A stretch of 47,928 bases of DNA from Melioribacteraceae bacterium (GTDB taxonomy: Bacteria > Bacteroidota > Ignavibacteria > Ignavibacteriales > Melioribacteraceae): NCBI GenBank assembly GCA_026983795.1, contig JALSTI010000185.1, positions 1 through 47,928 on the forward strand. The letters run 5' to 3'. The translations under genes were made by a program, and so were the position numbers. The notes under the pieces are model-generated. The model worked only from the letters and a program-made list of their open reading frames with translations, made no database searches and was not told the origin of the DNA. How positions within the stretch are numbered: the stretch's first letter is position 1; every line of letters starts with the position of its first letter. Below, in pieces: positions 18,698 through 26,692 of the stretch.

Positions 18698-18716
18698 AGG
18701 TCTGTAATAAAGACCT
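18698..18716. repeat. Small hairpin overlapping the left end of the inverted-repeat element
   Basis: AGGTCT (18698-18703), a seven-base loop GTAATAA, and AGACCT (18711-18716) form a six-pair hairpin directly after the stop of the small gene ending at 18693. It reuses the left arm of the larger inverted repeat, so the two structures are mutually exclusive. It is followed by only three T residues, which makes it a poor intrinsic terminator. Confidence 0.35.
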
Positions 18717-18846
18717 TTGAAATATTCAATTTATCGTTAATGTAAAACCCGGTCTTTTACGGAAGATGATGGAATATATTGAATTCCTTCGTGTTCCCGG
18801 TTCCAAGGGAAAGGCGGAATGGTAATAGTTATTATTTCAAAGGTCT
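18711..18846. repeat. 136-bp hairpin-rich element with perfect 14-bp terminal inverted repeats
   Basis: AGACCTTTGAAATA (18711-18724) is repeated as its exact reverse complement TATTTCAAAGGTCT at 18833-18846. Between the arms are further self-complementary segments: GTAAAA/TTTTAC (18742-18747 and 18755-18760), GGAAT/ATTCC (18771-18775 and 18783-18787), TTCCC/GGGAA (18794-18798 and 18807-18811) and an alternative ATTCAAT/ATTGAAT pairing. The element fills the gap between two convergent genes. It could be a non-autonomous mobile repeat (MITE-like), a REP-like element or a structured RNA. No clear target-site duplication is visible. The pairing is directly seen; its identity is not known. Confidence 0.6.
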
Positions 18847-18856
18847 AAAAATAAGA

Positions 18857-20293
18857 TTAGTTTGAAGGGAAAATTATATCGTGCGTCCTTTTGGAGCGGG
18901 GGAATTGACTTTTAATTTTTTTGTCGAACAAAATTCCCGTTCCTAATGTTAAATTTTTGTAAGTAATAATTTTTTGTCCCGAACGGCTTGAATTATAATT
19001 AAATATTCCGCCTTCAAAATATTTTTTCAATTGATCTTCATCTTCAAGATTAACAATATTTGCGTTAATTTTATTGCTTAATAATTGTGCGCCGTGTGAA
19101 TGTAATTTGATTTCATCGTTTTTTCCAATATAAGCAAAGGGAATTCCTACTCTTATCAGTAAATCCAATAAAGGAGAATCCCAATTTTTATCCACTATGA
19201 ACATTTCGTTTTTCTTTAAAAGAAATTTATAATTCTCAAAAACATTAGGATCAATTTTGTAATAATCAATCAATTTTTTGAGGTATTTTGAAACGGGATT
19301 TTTGTGCGGCAACAGAAGTTTCAATCCACGATGTTTAAAAGTAAATTTTTCCAACGGAACGGTTCTACCGGTCTTTTTTAGTTTGGCAATAAAAAAACCT
19401 TCGGAATTTATTTCCCATGGAATAATTCTTCTGGACTTATATAATTGTTCGTTTAATTTAATTCCATTGTATTTTGTAAAACCGTTTACCGATTTAACCG
19501 GTAATTCAATTTCCATTAATTCTACAGGATATTTCTCAAGAATTTTATTTATTATAAGTTCGTTTTCTTCCAAAGTTAAAGTACAAGTTGAATAAACAAG
19601 TTCGCCCCCGGTTTTTAATGCTTTTATTGCGCTGACCAACAATTTAATTTGCAAAGAAGCGATTCTTTCAACATGTTCAACATTCCACCAATTACTTACC
19701 TCACCTTTTTTTTGTAGAATTCCTAATGCGCTGCACGGTGCATCCACCAAAATTTTATCAAAAAAATGGTCGGAATATTTGCTTATCAATTCACCTTTAA
19801 TTTTGGAAATTCCAACATTTACGCTCAACAATTTATCTACGTTGTATGCTAAGGCTTTAACTCTCGGAATGCTGGGTTCGTTTGCAATTAATGTCCCGCC
19901 GGTATTCATCAAATCGGCTAATTGGGTTGTTTTAGAACCTGGTGCCGCGCAACAGTCAAAAACTTTTTCTCCGGAACTTGGATTCAAAACCAGCGGGGGA
20001 ATCATAGACGATAAACTCTGTATATAATATTTACCAAGAGCAAATTCAATCGTTTTGCCGGCATTTTTTTGACCTTTTAAAATTTTGTATGCATTCGGAA
20101 TATTTTTTACTTTTTCAAGTTCAATTCCATATTTCGATAAACTAATAATTAAGTCGTTTTCACTTTTGTTGTTTTTTGAAATTCTCAAATACGGCAGACT
20201 GGTTGCGGAAATAAAATCCATATAACTGTTTAAAAACTTTTGCCCAAAGTGCTTAATTAAATATTCTTTGATATTATTGGCAGGCTCGGTCAT
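18857..20293 (-). CDS. RsmB/RsmF-family rRNA cytosine-C5 methyltransferase
   Basis: A 478-residue SAM-dependent RNA m5C methyltransferase. The SAM-binding segment is FDCCAAPGSKTTQLA (about 112-126), followed by ANEPS, the catalytic motif VDAPCSALG (Cys187) and the nucleophile motif YSTCTLTLEEN (Cys237). The order and the C-terminal extension (about 300-478, PUA-like, with a HSHGAQLL segment) fit RsmF, which methylates C1407 of 16S rRNA, better than RsmB, which carries an N-terminal NusB domain that is missing here. The exact target nucleotide is inferred. It starts eight bases after the unknown gene upstream, so it is probably the last gene of the lgt operon. Confidence 0.9.
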   Translation of the reverse strand: MTEPANNIKEYLIKHFGQKFLNSYMDFISATSLPYLRISKNNKSENDLIISLSKYGIELEKVKNIPNAYKILKGQKNAGKTIEFALGKYYIQSLSSMIPPLVLNPSSGEKVFDCCAAPGSKTTQLADLMNTGGTLIANEPSIPRVKALAYNVDKLLSVNVGISKIKGELISKYSDHFFDKILVDAPCSALGILQKKGEVSNWWNVEHVERIASLQIKLLVSAIKALKTGGELVYSTCTLTLEENELIINKILEKYPVELMEIELPVKSVNGFTKYNGIKLNEQLYKSRRIIPWEINSEGFFIAKLKKTGRTVPLEKFTFKHRGLKLLLPHKNPVSKYLKKLIDYYKIDPNVFENYKFLLKKNEMFIVDKNWDSPLLDLLIRVGIPFAYIGKNDEIKLHSHGAQLLSNKINANIVNLEDEDQLKKYFEGGIFNYNSSRSGQKIITYKNLTLGTGILFDKKIKSQFPRSKRTHDIIFPSN

Positions 20294-20301
20294 ACTTAAA
20301 A

Positions 20302-20733
20302 TTAAAAAAGTTGAATATTATAGAATTTCAAAATTCCGGTTGCCAGTCCGTTGAAATTAACAAGTGTATTAAATTTTGCTTGGTAACGGGATTTCATTTC
20401 TTTAAGAATTGATCTGATAAAATTTTCATATTCAATAACCGTTTGTTTAATATCATTTTGATTAACGGGAATTAGTATTTCGTCAGGTTTATTTCTGCTG
20501 GCATAAATTATATATTTATATTCGTATCTGTCATCTACTTTAAAATGAACGACCGAATCGGAATCTGTTATTTCAAACTTTCCGAAAAAAATATTTCCTG
20601 GCAAAAGGTTTTTGGAAGGCATTTTTAATGTTCTTACCTGAAAATCGCCCAGAAAATCATCGGGAAAGCTTTTTAATTTTTTTGAAAAATACTCAATCCA
20701 ATAAACTTTAAATTCTCGAAGTTCTTTTTTCAC
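20302..20733 (-). CDS. Unrecognised small protein in the lgt operon
   Basis: A 143-residue protein without signal peptide or membrane helix. It starts with GTG; the GTGA overlaps the stop of the upstream TolB-like gene by four bases, which supports the start and implies coupling. Visible features are FPDDFLGDFQVRTLKMPS, HFKVDDRYEYKYIIYAS and a C-terminal helical part. I do not recognise the family and can suggest no function. The tight packing between the TolB-like lipoprotein and the RsmF-like methyltransferase supports it as a genuine coding sequence. Confidence 0.72.
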   Translation of the reverse strand: MKKELREFKVYWIEYFSKKLKSFPDDFLGDFQVRTLKMPSKNLLPGNIFFGKFEITDSDSVVHFKVDDRYEYKYIIYASRNKPDEILIPVNQNDIKQTVIEYENFIRSILKEMKSRYQAKFNTLVNFNGLATGILKFYNIQLF

Positions 20734-21875
20734 TTAAGCGTTTTAAAGTTTTTATCTTTTTCGGTCGGATTTTCAATCCAGTCTGCTACAAAAATATTAG
20801 TATCCCTGCTTCGTTTCCGGTCAACTCTTCTGTTGGAAGCAAATGCCAATTTTTTCCCGTCGAACGAAAGCATGGGGAAAGCGTCGAAAGTTCCGCTGAA
20901 AGTAATTTGTTCAAGACCGGTACCGTCCGTATTAACTAAAAACAGGTCAAATAATCTACCGCCGGATTTAAGGGAATGATGATTGGATGCAAAGATTATC
21001 CTTTTACCGTCGGGCATAAAGAAAGGCGCCCAATTAGCGCCGGGTAAATGAGTTACTTGCTTTACGTTTTTGCCGTCTTTATCGGCTACAAACAAATTAA
21101 GGGATTTCGGTTCCACTAAATCTTGTGCAAGTAATTCTTTGTATACGGCGGCAGCTTCTCCTTTGGGTCGACTTGCCCGCCAAACAATTTTTTGGGAATC
21201 ATAAGAAAAAAAGGCTCCGCCGTCATATCCAAGTTCGGAAGTTAACTGAAGATATTCTCCGGTTTTCAGGTCGTATCTCCATAAGTCCAAATCGCCCGAG
21301 CGCGTAGAAGTAAAAACAATGTATCTGCCGTCAGGAGAAACGGTTGCTTCGGCATCGTAACCTTCGCCGCCGATTAATAATTTTAAGTCCGAACCGTCTC
21401 TGTTTGCCATATAAATGTCGTATGTGCTATATATTTTCCAAACATATCTTCCTTTTGCAAACATGGGTGCTTCGGGGCAATCCGGTGATGCGGCATGTGT
21501 TGAGGCAAATATTATATGCTTACCGTCTTTAAGAAAATAAGAGCATGTAGTTCTGCCTTTTCCGGTAGAAACAAGTCTATACTGTTTGCCGTCGCTTAAT
21601 TTAGATCCGTCTGCGTTCATAATAAAAATTTGATCACAACCGTGGGGATTTATTTTATTCCAATCGCTCTGAAATATTAATTGCTTATTATCGAAACTCC
21701 AATATGCTTCGGCATTATTACCGCCGAAGGTGAGTTGTTTTATATTTCTCAAATGCACTTCGCCGGTAAATCTAAGCGAATCCGTTTGAGGATTGTAATT
21801 ATCGTTAATGTTTTTTTGATTACAACCTAAAAGTAGAATTAATAAAATAAAAGTTGGCAATAAATTACGTATCAT
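20730..21875 (-). CDS. TolB-like beta-propeller lipoprotein
   Basis: A 381-residue protein with a lipoprotein signal (LLILLLGC, lipid-modified Cys18) followed by a six-bladed WD40-like/PD40 propeller. Repeated blades such as YIVFTSTRSGDLDLWRYD, IIFASNHHSLKSGG and KLAFASNRRVDRKRS carry the S/D-rich signature of TolB and related periplasmic propellers. It lacks the N-terminal domain of true TolB, so it is better called TolB-like; it may bind envelope proteins or be a surface enzyme subunit. The gene overlaps lgt by 11 bases upstream and the next gene by 4 bases. Lgt itself would be the enzyme that lipidates it. Confidence 0.88.
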   Translation of the reverse strand: MIRNLLPTFILLILLLGCNQKNINDNYNPQTDSLRFTGEVHLRNIKQLTFGGNNAEAYWSFDNKQLIFQSDWNKINPHGCDQIFIMNADGSKLSDGKQYRLVSTGKGRTTCSYFLKDGKHIIFASTHAASPDCPEAPMFAKGRYVWKIYSTYDIYMANRDGSDLKLLIGGEGYDAEATVSPDGRYIVFTSTRSGDLDLWRYDLKTGEYLQLTSELGYDGGAFFSYDSQKIVWRASRPKGEAAAVYKELLAQDLVEPKSLNLFVADKDGKNVKQVTHLPGANWAPFFMPDGKRIIFASNHHSLKSGGRLFDLFLVNTDGTGLEQITFSGTFDAFPMLSFDGKKLAFASNRRVDRKRSRDTNIFVADWIENPTEKDKNFKTLK

Positions 21876-22674
21876 TATGTTTCCCTTTAATTTTAGTGGG
21901 TTTTGATTTATAATAAAGATACACCCCTAGTATAATAAGCGGAATACTTAACAATTGTCCCATATCCAAAGGCAGGGCGGCTTCCCAGGGCTCTTGTACT
22001 TCTTTAAAAAATTCCACAAAAAACCTGAAGCCGAATACCAGGATTAAAAATATACTGAATAAATAACCGTTGTTAAATTTACCGTCGTATTTTTTATACA
22101 GGTGGTTTAATATAAAGAATATGGTTAGATAAGCCAAAGCTTCGTACAATTGTGCCGGATGCCTTGGCGTAAGGGGATCGGGAACATGGGCGCGAACAAA
22201 TACAAAAGACCAAGGAACATTTGCCGGTTTTCCTATTATTTCGGAATTAAATAGATTTCCCGTGCGAATAAAAAATCCGCCGAGAGCAACAGTTATAACA
22301 ATTCTATCCATTGCCCATAAAAAAGGCTGGTCTTTTTTCTTTTTTGAATACAAATAAATTGCCAGAAGGATTCCTATAGCCGCGCCGTGACTTGCGAGAC
22401 CGCCGTGCCATATTTTCAATATTTCAACAGGATTCGATAAATAATATGAAGGGTTGTAGAATAAACAATGACCAAGTCTGGCGCCTATTACTGTGCCTAA
22501 AATCATATACCATACTAAATCATTTAAATCGTTTAAGTTTTTTTTCTCATGCTTAAAGATTTTGGTCATAATTTGAAAACCTACCAGAAATGCGGTTGCA
22601 AAGAGCAAACCGTACCAACGGATTGTAATTGGTCCGATTGAAATAATATTCGGGCTCACATCCCAATAAATCAA
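21865..22674 (-). CDS. lgt: Prolipoprotein diacylglyceryl transferase Lgt
   Basis: Lgt moves a diacylglycerol group from phosphatidylglycerol to the lipobox cysteine of prolipoproteins in the inner membrane. The 269-residue protein has about seven membrane segments and the family signatures IRWYGLLFATAF, GARLGHCLFYNP, HGGLASHGAAIG, GNLFNSEIIG and PRHPAQLYEAL. The start is a TTG with AAGGAAAAG upstream; the first in-frame ATG lies within the second helix, so TTG is the sensible choice. It leads a tight operon with the TolB-like lipoprotein, an unknown gene and an rRNA methyltransferase. Confidence 0.96.
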   Translation of the reverse strand: MIYWDVSPNIISIGPITIRWYGLLFATAFLVGFQIMTKIFKHEKKNLNDLNDLVWYMILGTVIGARLGHCLFYNPSYYLSNPVEILKIWHGGLASHGAAIGILLAIYLYSKKKKDQPFLWAMDRIVITVALGGFFIRTGNLFNSEIIGKPANVPWSFVFVRAHVPDPLTPRHPAQLYEALAYLTIFFILNHLYKKYDGKFNNGYLFSIFLILVFGFRFFVEFFKEVQEPWEAALPLDMGQLLSIPLIILGVYLYYKSKPTKIKGKHNDT

Positions 22675-22739
22675 TTTAACTTTTCCTTAATTTTAGTCTT
22701 GGTCGTTTTAATTGATTGGTAAATTTAATTAAATGCAAA

Positions 22740-22767
22740 GTAATAAACCAACAGGTTTACGTATTAC
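22740..22767 (-). terminator. Weak hairpin between the membrane methyltransferase and lgt
   Basis: TAAACC (22744-22749) and GGTTTA (22754-22759) form a six-pair stem with a four-base loop, extended by GTAA/TTAC (22740-22743 and 22764-22767) across a bulge. It lies just after the stop of the upstream gene on the minus strand. There is no run of T residues after it, so it may equally be a leader hairpin of lgt. Confidence 0.25.
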
Positions 22768-22772
22768 AAGGA

Positions 22773-23279
22773 TCAATATTTTTTAAGCAATTCTTTAATA
22801 CATTCCGGCTTCAAGCAAAACATGGGTACTGTTTTCATATAATTGATATAATCTTGTCCGAATTTTTTAATGGCTTCCGGTTCTTCCAATAGTTTTATCA
22901 ATATAATCATCAGTAAAATTTCCAAAGGTGAAATTATTATCAAAAAGCTTAACGAACCTATTATTAATGCTATTGAAACGGGGAATAACATAAGTCCTAA
23001 ATGCATTGGGTGACGCATATATGCGTATATACCGGTTCGTACTAATTTATTTGTTTGCATTCTTGGAATGTTACCTTCCCTGCCGTATTTTGCCAACGTT
23101 CTACCGGTATTTTTACTAATTTTGAATACGAGGTTTAATAAAAATATACCTGCCGGAAGCGTAAACAGGTGGAAAACCAAATTAAAGAAAATATTACCGA
23201 ACAAATGTAAATCAATCCAAACACCAAGGAATGCCCCGCCAAATAAAAATATTATCCATACAATAATTCGAACGATCAT
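22773..23279 (-). CDS. Isoprenylcysteine carboxyl methyltransferase-like membrane protein
   Basis: A 168-residue protein with about four membrane segments and the C-terminal signature of the ICMT/phospholipid methyltransferase group: RTGIYAYMRHPMHLGLML followed by EEPEAIKKFGQDYINYMK. In this family the RHP...EE residues bind SAM at the membrane face. Bacteria lack prenylated CaaX proteins, so the real substrate is probably a lipid or small hydrophobic molecule. The ATG lies two bases after the OmpA stop, so the two genes are almost certainly cotranscribed. Confidence 0.87.
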   Translation of the reverse strand: MIVRIIVWIIFLFGGAFLGVWIDLHLFGNIFFNLVFHLFTLPAGIFLLNLVFKISKNTGRTLAKYGREGNIPRMQTNKLVRTGIYAYMRHPMHLGLMLFPVSIALIIGSLSFLIIISPLEILLMIILIKLLEEPEAIKKFGQDYINYMKTVPMFCLKPECIKELLKKY

Positions 23280-23281
23280 CT

Positions 23282-24772
23282 TTATTTTATTCTTACGATA
23301 ACAATCCTTCTGTTTCTCATTCTTCCGTAAGCCGTTGAATTGCTAGTAAGCGGTACCGAATCTCCCATACCGACTACTTGAAGTCTTGAACCCGGAATTC
23401 CTTTGGAAACGAAGTAATTATATACTGCGCGCGCCCGTTTAATAGAAATTGTTCTTATTTGTTCAGGTGTTCCTTGGTTGTCCATATGTCCTTCTATTCT
23501 CCAGCGCGTAGAAGGATATTTTTTTATAATTTGGGCAATTTTATTCAATTCGGAATAAGCTTGTGACCGTATAGTTGAGGTTCGACCTATAAATATAGAT
23601 TCGCCGTGTAAGAGAAACTGACTCGGAGCGTTTATATTTACTTTTTTCGGTTTTTGTTTGTTTTTTGTTTTCTGTTTCGTTTTGGGTTTCGGTTTTTTTA
23701 CGGGTTTGGGAATTTCAACCTTAGGTGCAATATCCGGGCACCCGTCGCTATCTTTATATCCGTTAAAAGTTTCGGGCTCATTTGGGCATTGGTCTATGTT
23801 ATCGGGAATTCCGTCTTTATCATTATCAAGGTCGGGGCATCCGTCCGAATCCTCGAAACCGTCTTTGTCTTCCGGTTGATTTGGGCACAAATCTTTTACG
23901 TCCGGAATTCCGTCATTATCATTATCTAAATCCGGGCATCCGTCTTCATCCATATAACCGTCTTTGTCTTCTGCTTTATTCGGGCATGCATCGCTTATAT
24001 CAGGAATCCCATCGTTATCATTATCTAAATCGGGACATCCGTCGTAATCCTGAAAACCGTCAAAGTCTTCCGCTTCATTTGGGCATTGGTCTTCATTGTC
24101 GTAATAACCATCGCCGTCGGAATCTTTTTCCGTAAATAAAGAGAATGATAAACCTACAAAGCTGCTCAAATAAAAATCATTGTTGGATGTATTAACTATT
24201 AAAAAGTCCAAATTATCCGATGTAAGAAAGTGGAAACCGAGTCCGCCGGTTAAACTGACCGTCCGGCTCAATAATATACGAACGCCCAATTCACTTTCGA
24301 AAGCCAAAGAATTTTCTGTATTGTCTATAACGACTAAAGGATTGTTCTTTACGTGTGGTCCGGAAAGTTTCGGATAGTAAAAGATATATGACAATCCGCC
24401 ATAAATATAGGGAAAAACTTTGTTTTCGAAATTATAATTATAAGTAGCCCCAAAAGCGCCGTTGAAGAGTTGTGTTTTATAAGACTCAGGAGCCGAAACC
24501 AAGTTAACTTTGCCTTCAATTTGGCTATAACCGCCGCCAAGGCGCAAGCTAAAAATACTTTTTCCGGTAGTGGAGAAAAAATATTCGAGCGAACCTTGGA
24601 AGTTTAATCCCCATTTTGTATCAAGATAGTCTGTTTGTCCTTGTGCAAGTCCGCCGCCAAGGGTCAAAACTATGTTGTCGTTAAATGAATGTTGGACCTT
24701 TTTTGCGGGTTGCGCAAAACAGATAGCCGAGCTTAAAAACAACAATGCAAATATTGATTGTAGGGATTTCAT
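23282..24772 (-). CDS. OmpA-family outer-membrane protein with thrombospondin type 3 repeats
   Basis: A 496-residue envelope protein. A signal peptide (1-21, ending CFAQ) precedes a beta-barrel region (about 30-210), then four calcium-binding thrombospondin type 3-like repeats (about 214-346) rich in DxDxDG and CPN/DGCPD, a Lys/Pro-rich linker (about 346-376), and a C-terminal OmpA peptidoglycan-binding domain (about 385-496) with WRIEGHMDNQGTPEQ and GRMRNRRIVIV. It anchors the outer membrane to the cell wall. I chose the ATG at 24772 over a TTG one codon upstream. It is followed two bases later by a membrane methyltransferase gene. Confidence 0.94.
   Translation of the reverse strand: MKSLQSIFALLFLSSAICFAQPAKKVQHSFNDNIVLTLGGGLAQGQTDYLDTKWGLNFQGSLEYFFSTTGKSIFSLRLGGGYSQIEGKVNLVSAPESYKTQLFNGAFGATYNYNFENKVFPYIYGGLSYIFYYPKLSGPHVKNNPLVVIDNTENSLAFESELGVRILLSRTVSLTGGLGFHFLTSDNLDFLIVNTSNNDFYLSSFVGLSFSLFTEKDSDGDGYYDNEDQCPNEAEDFDGFQDYDGCPDLDNDNDGIPDISDACPNKAEDKDGYMDEDGCPDLDNDNDGIPDVKDLCPNQPEDKDGFEDSDGCPDLDNDKDGIPDNIDQCPNEPETFNGYKDSDGCPDIAPKVEIPKPVKKPKPKTKQKTKNKQKPKKVNINAPSQFLLHGESIFIGRTSTIRSQAYSELNKIAQIIKKYPSTRWRIEGHMDNQGTPEQIRTISIKRARAVYNYFVSKGIPGSRLQVVGMGDSVPLTSNSTAYGRMRNRRIVIVRIK
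23738..24130 (-). repeat. Tandem coding repeats of about 108 bp (thrombospondin type 3-like)
   Basis: Within the OmpA gene, a 36-residue unit recurs about four times in the protein. Each contains CPN.xED.DG, DGCPDLDNDxDGIPD and a spacer. The DNA copies share motifs such as CCGGGCATCCGTC and TTATCATTATC and so could misalign during replication, allowing unit number to change. Codon choice differs among copies, so the array is not recent. Confidence 0.8.
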
Positions 24773-24891
24773 CAAAACACCGACAATTAAGTTTATAAAT
24801 TTCCTTTAGAATTTGAAACCGAAATTCAAACTATGAAACTTTATTTTATTAATCAACTTTATAAAAATTAAAAATTTTGTAAGAAATTCCG

Positions 24892-26328
24892 TTATAAAAA
24901 TTTATTTGTAAATTCTTTCCTTAACGATGTGGTTAATCTTTTGTTTAATGCTTGCCGTGTAATTCCTAACATCCTTGCGGCAATGCTTTGATTATTGTTT
25001 GCTCTCGTTAATGCTTCTTTTATTAAAGCTGTTGTCGCTTCTTTAATTGTAGGCAATTTATACGAGAAAGATATTTGACCGGAATTAAATTCCTTGTTAG
25101 GTTTTTGCTGACTCTTTTTTTTGCCGTCGATAACTTCATAGAATGAATTGAGCGATAAGATACCGGATTGGTGAACGCTGACTGCATTATAAATCATTGA
25201 TTGTAATTCTCTAATATTGCCGGGAAAATGATATGTTGAGAGAAGTTGAACCAATTCTTTTGGATAGGTTGGAATCTTTTTATTAAATGCAATTGCCGCT
25301 TTTTCCAAAAAATATTCAATAAGCAAAGGCAAATCATCCAATCTTTCCCTAAGCGGAATAGGGTTAATATGATGAACATTTAATCTGTAATAAAGATCGT
25401 TTCTGAACTCTCCGTTTTCTTTGAGTTCGAATAAATTTTTATTTGTAGCGGCAATAACTAAAGCGTCGGAGTATTTTGGTTCATCGGAACCGAGCGGATA
25501 ATATTCTTTTTCCTGCAATAATCTTAATAATTTTATTTGTGAAGTACCGCTTAAATCTCCAATTTCGTCAAGAAATATTGTGCCGTGCTTTGCTCTTTCA
25601 ATCAATCCTATTCTGTCGCTGTTTGCATTGGTAAATGCACCCCTTTTGTGTCCGAATAAAGTATCCGAAAACATTTGATCGTCTAAGCCGGCTACATTAG
25701 TGGAGACGAATTTGCCTTTTTTACCGCTTAATTTATGTAACGATTTGGCAATAAGTTCTTTTCCAACTCCGGTTTCTCCGGTAATTAAAATTGGTTCGCT
25801 GGTTTTAGCTATTGCTTCCATATATTTGAAAATGGACCGCATTTGTTCGTTTTGAGTAATTATTTCGCTGAAAGCTTCGGGATGCGTTAAATTTGTTGAG
25901 ATGATTTTGTTTTTTAGTTTGGCATTTTCGCTTCTTAAATTTCTAATTTCCACAGCTCTCTTTACGCAGCTGATAAGTCTGCCTTCGCTTATTGGTTTGG
26001 TCAAATAATCGAATGCTCCTAACTTCATGCATTCAACCGCTGTATCAATTTCATGATTTCCGGTAATTACAATCACCGGTATTTGAGGATAATCGTGATT
26101 AATTATTTCTAATAATTCCTTACCGCTTACATGAGGCATCGAAAGGTCTAAAAGTAACAGTTGAATTTCCCGGTTTTTTATGATCGAAAGAACGTTCCGG
26201 CTGTCCGTTGTTGAAATTATATTATTTATCCCAATATCAATAAGAGTCATTTTGTACGATTCGATTAATAATTTTTCATCGTCAACTATGAATACCGGTT
26301 TATCGGGGAAATACGGATTATTTTTCAT
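24892..26328 (-). CDS. Sigma-54-dependent NtrC-family response regulator
   Basis: A 478-residue transcription activator with three parts: a receiver (about 10-125; acidic pocket Asp16-Asp17, phospho-acceptor Asp61, Lys111), a sigma-54-interacting AAA+ domain (about 155-390; Walker A GETGVGKE at 184-191, Walker B TIFLDEIGDL at 250-259) and a Fis-type helix-turn-helix at the C-terminus (NQSIAARMLGITRQALNKRL). The loop that touches sigma-54, normally GAFTGA, reads GAFTNA (230-235). No cognate kinase is adjacent. It is divergent from the polysaccharide genes across 364 bases, so it may control them. Confidence 0.95.
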   Translation of the reverse strand: MKNNPYFPDKPVFIVDDEKLLIESYKMTLIDIGINNIISTTDSRNVLSIIKNREIQLLLLDLSMPHVSGKELLEIINHDYPQIPVIVITGNHEIDTAVECMKLGAFDYLTKPISEGRLISCVKRAVEIRNLRSENAKLKNKIISTNLTHPEAFSEIITQNEQMRSIFKYMEAIAKTSEPILITGETGVGKELIAKSLHKLSGKKGKFVSTNVAGLDDQMFSDTLFGHKRGAFTNANSDRIGLIERAKHGTIFLDEIGDLSGTSQIKLLRLLQEKEYYPLGSDEPKYSDALVIAATNKNLFELKENGEFRNDLYYRLNVHHINPIPLRERLDDLPLLIEYFLEKAAIAFNKKIPTYPKELVQLLSTYHFPGNIRELQSMIYNAVSVHQSGILSLNSFYEVIDGKKKSQQKPNKEFNSGQISFSYKLPTIKEATTALIKEALTRANNNQSIAARMLGITRQALNKRLTTSLRKEFTNKFL

Positions 26329-26692
26329 TTGAATTAGATTTTCTTTTATAATTATACTTGAAGAAAGAATATTTTACTGATTATAATCGAATAATTGGTC
26401 TAAAATTTGAATTGGGTAGATGTTCGGATAATAATTTCATTACGGACTTCTGTTTTTATGGTTAAAAAGGAAAAATCTTACTGAAAATAAAGATATGATA
26501 AAATTGACAAATTAGTAATTTATCATCTAATTTATTATTAGATTTGATTTTGAATCACAAATTTTTAATAATTATTTTAATGTTCCGATAATCAATTGGG
26601 ATAAAATTCTCAATTTTACATATTTGAAACAATGAATAAAACTTTATTGTAAAAAATCCAAATTATTTGATTATAAATATTATTCTAAAATT
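26329..26692. other. Intergenic region between the NtrC-type regulator and polysaccharide genes
   Basis: This 364-base AT-rich stretch separates two divergent transcription units and should hold both promoters. No gene is visible. It contains a TTGACA at 26504-26509, a 19-bp palindrome at 26525-26543 and a weak sigma-54-like sequence at 26396-26411 (TGG, then TTGAA in the correct -24/-12 spacing but lacking the -12 C). Confidence 0.6.
26504..26543 (+). promoter_or_regulatory. Candidate promoter with overlapping palindromic operator
   Basis: TTGACA at 26504-26509 is followed after 16 bases by TCTAAT (26526-26531). Overlapping the second box is the perfect palindrome ATCTAAT-TTATT-ATTAGAT (26525-26531 and 26537-26543). 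A repressor bound there would cover the promoter. The start of the downstream gene is about 150 bases away, which implies a long leader. This is a by-eye assignment. Confidence 0.3.

Noticed and set aside
18698-18846. The hairpin element considered as a bidirectional intrinsic terminator
   Set aside because: The outer arms are 108 bases apart and no T-run follows either arm; the small nested hairpin has only three T residues after it.
23738-24130. Periodic repeats considered as a CRISPR array
   Set aside because: The period is about 108 bases, repeats are imperfect and in frame, and they encode thrombospondin type 3 units; no cas genes are nearby.
23654-24135. Several plus-strand frames opposite the OmpA repeat region
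   Set aside because: They are mirror frames of the repeated calcium-binding motifs; composition (Gly, Arg, His-rich) and overlap with a clear gene make them artefacts.
26396-26411. Sigma-54-type promoter TGG...TTGAA upstream of the Wzz-like gene
   Set aside because: The -12 element lacks the C of GC and the site is almost 280 bases from the gene; kept only as a remark, not as a feature.
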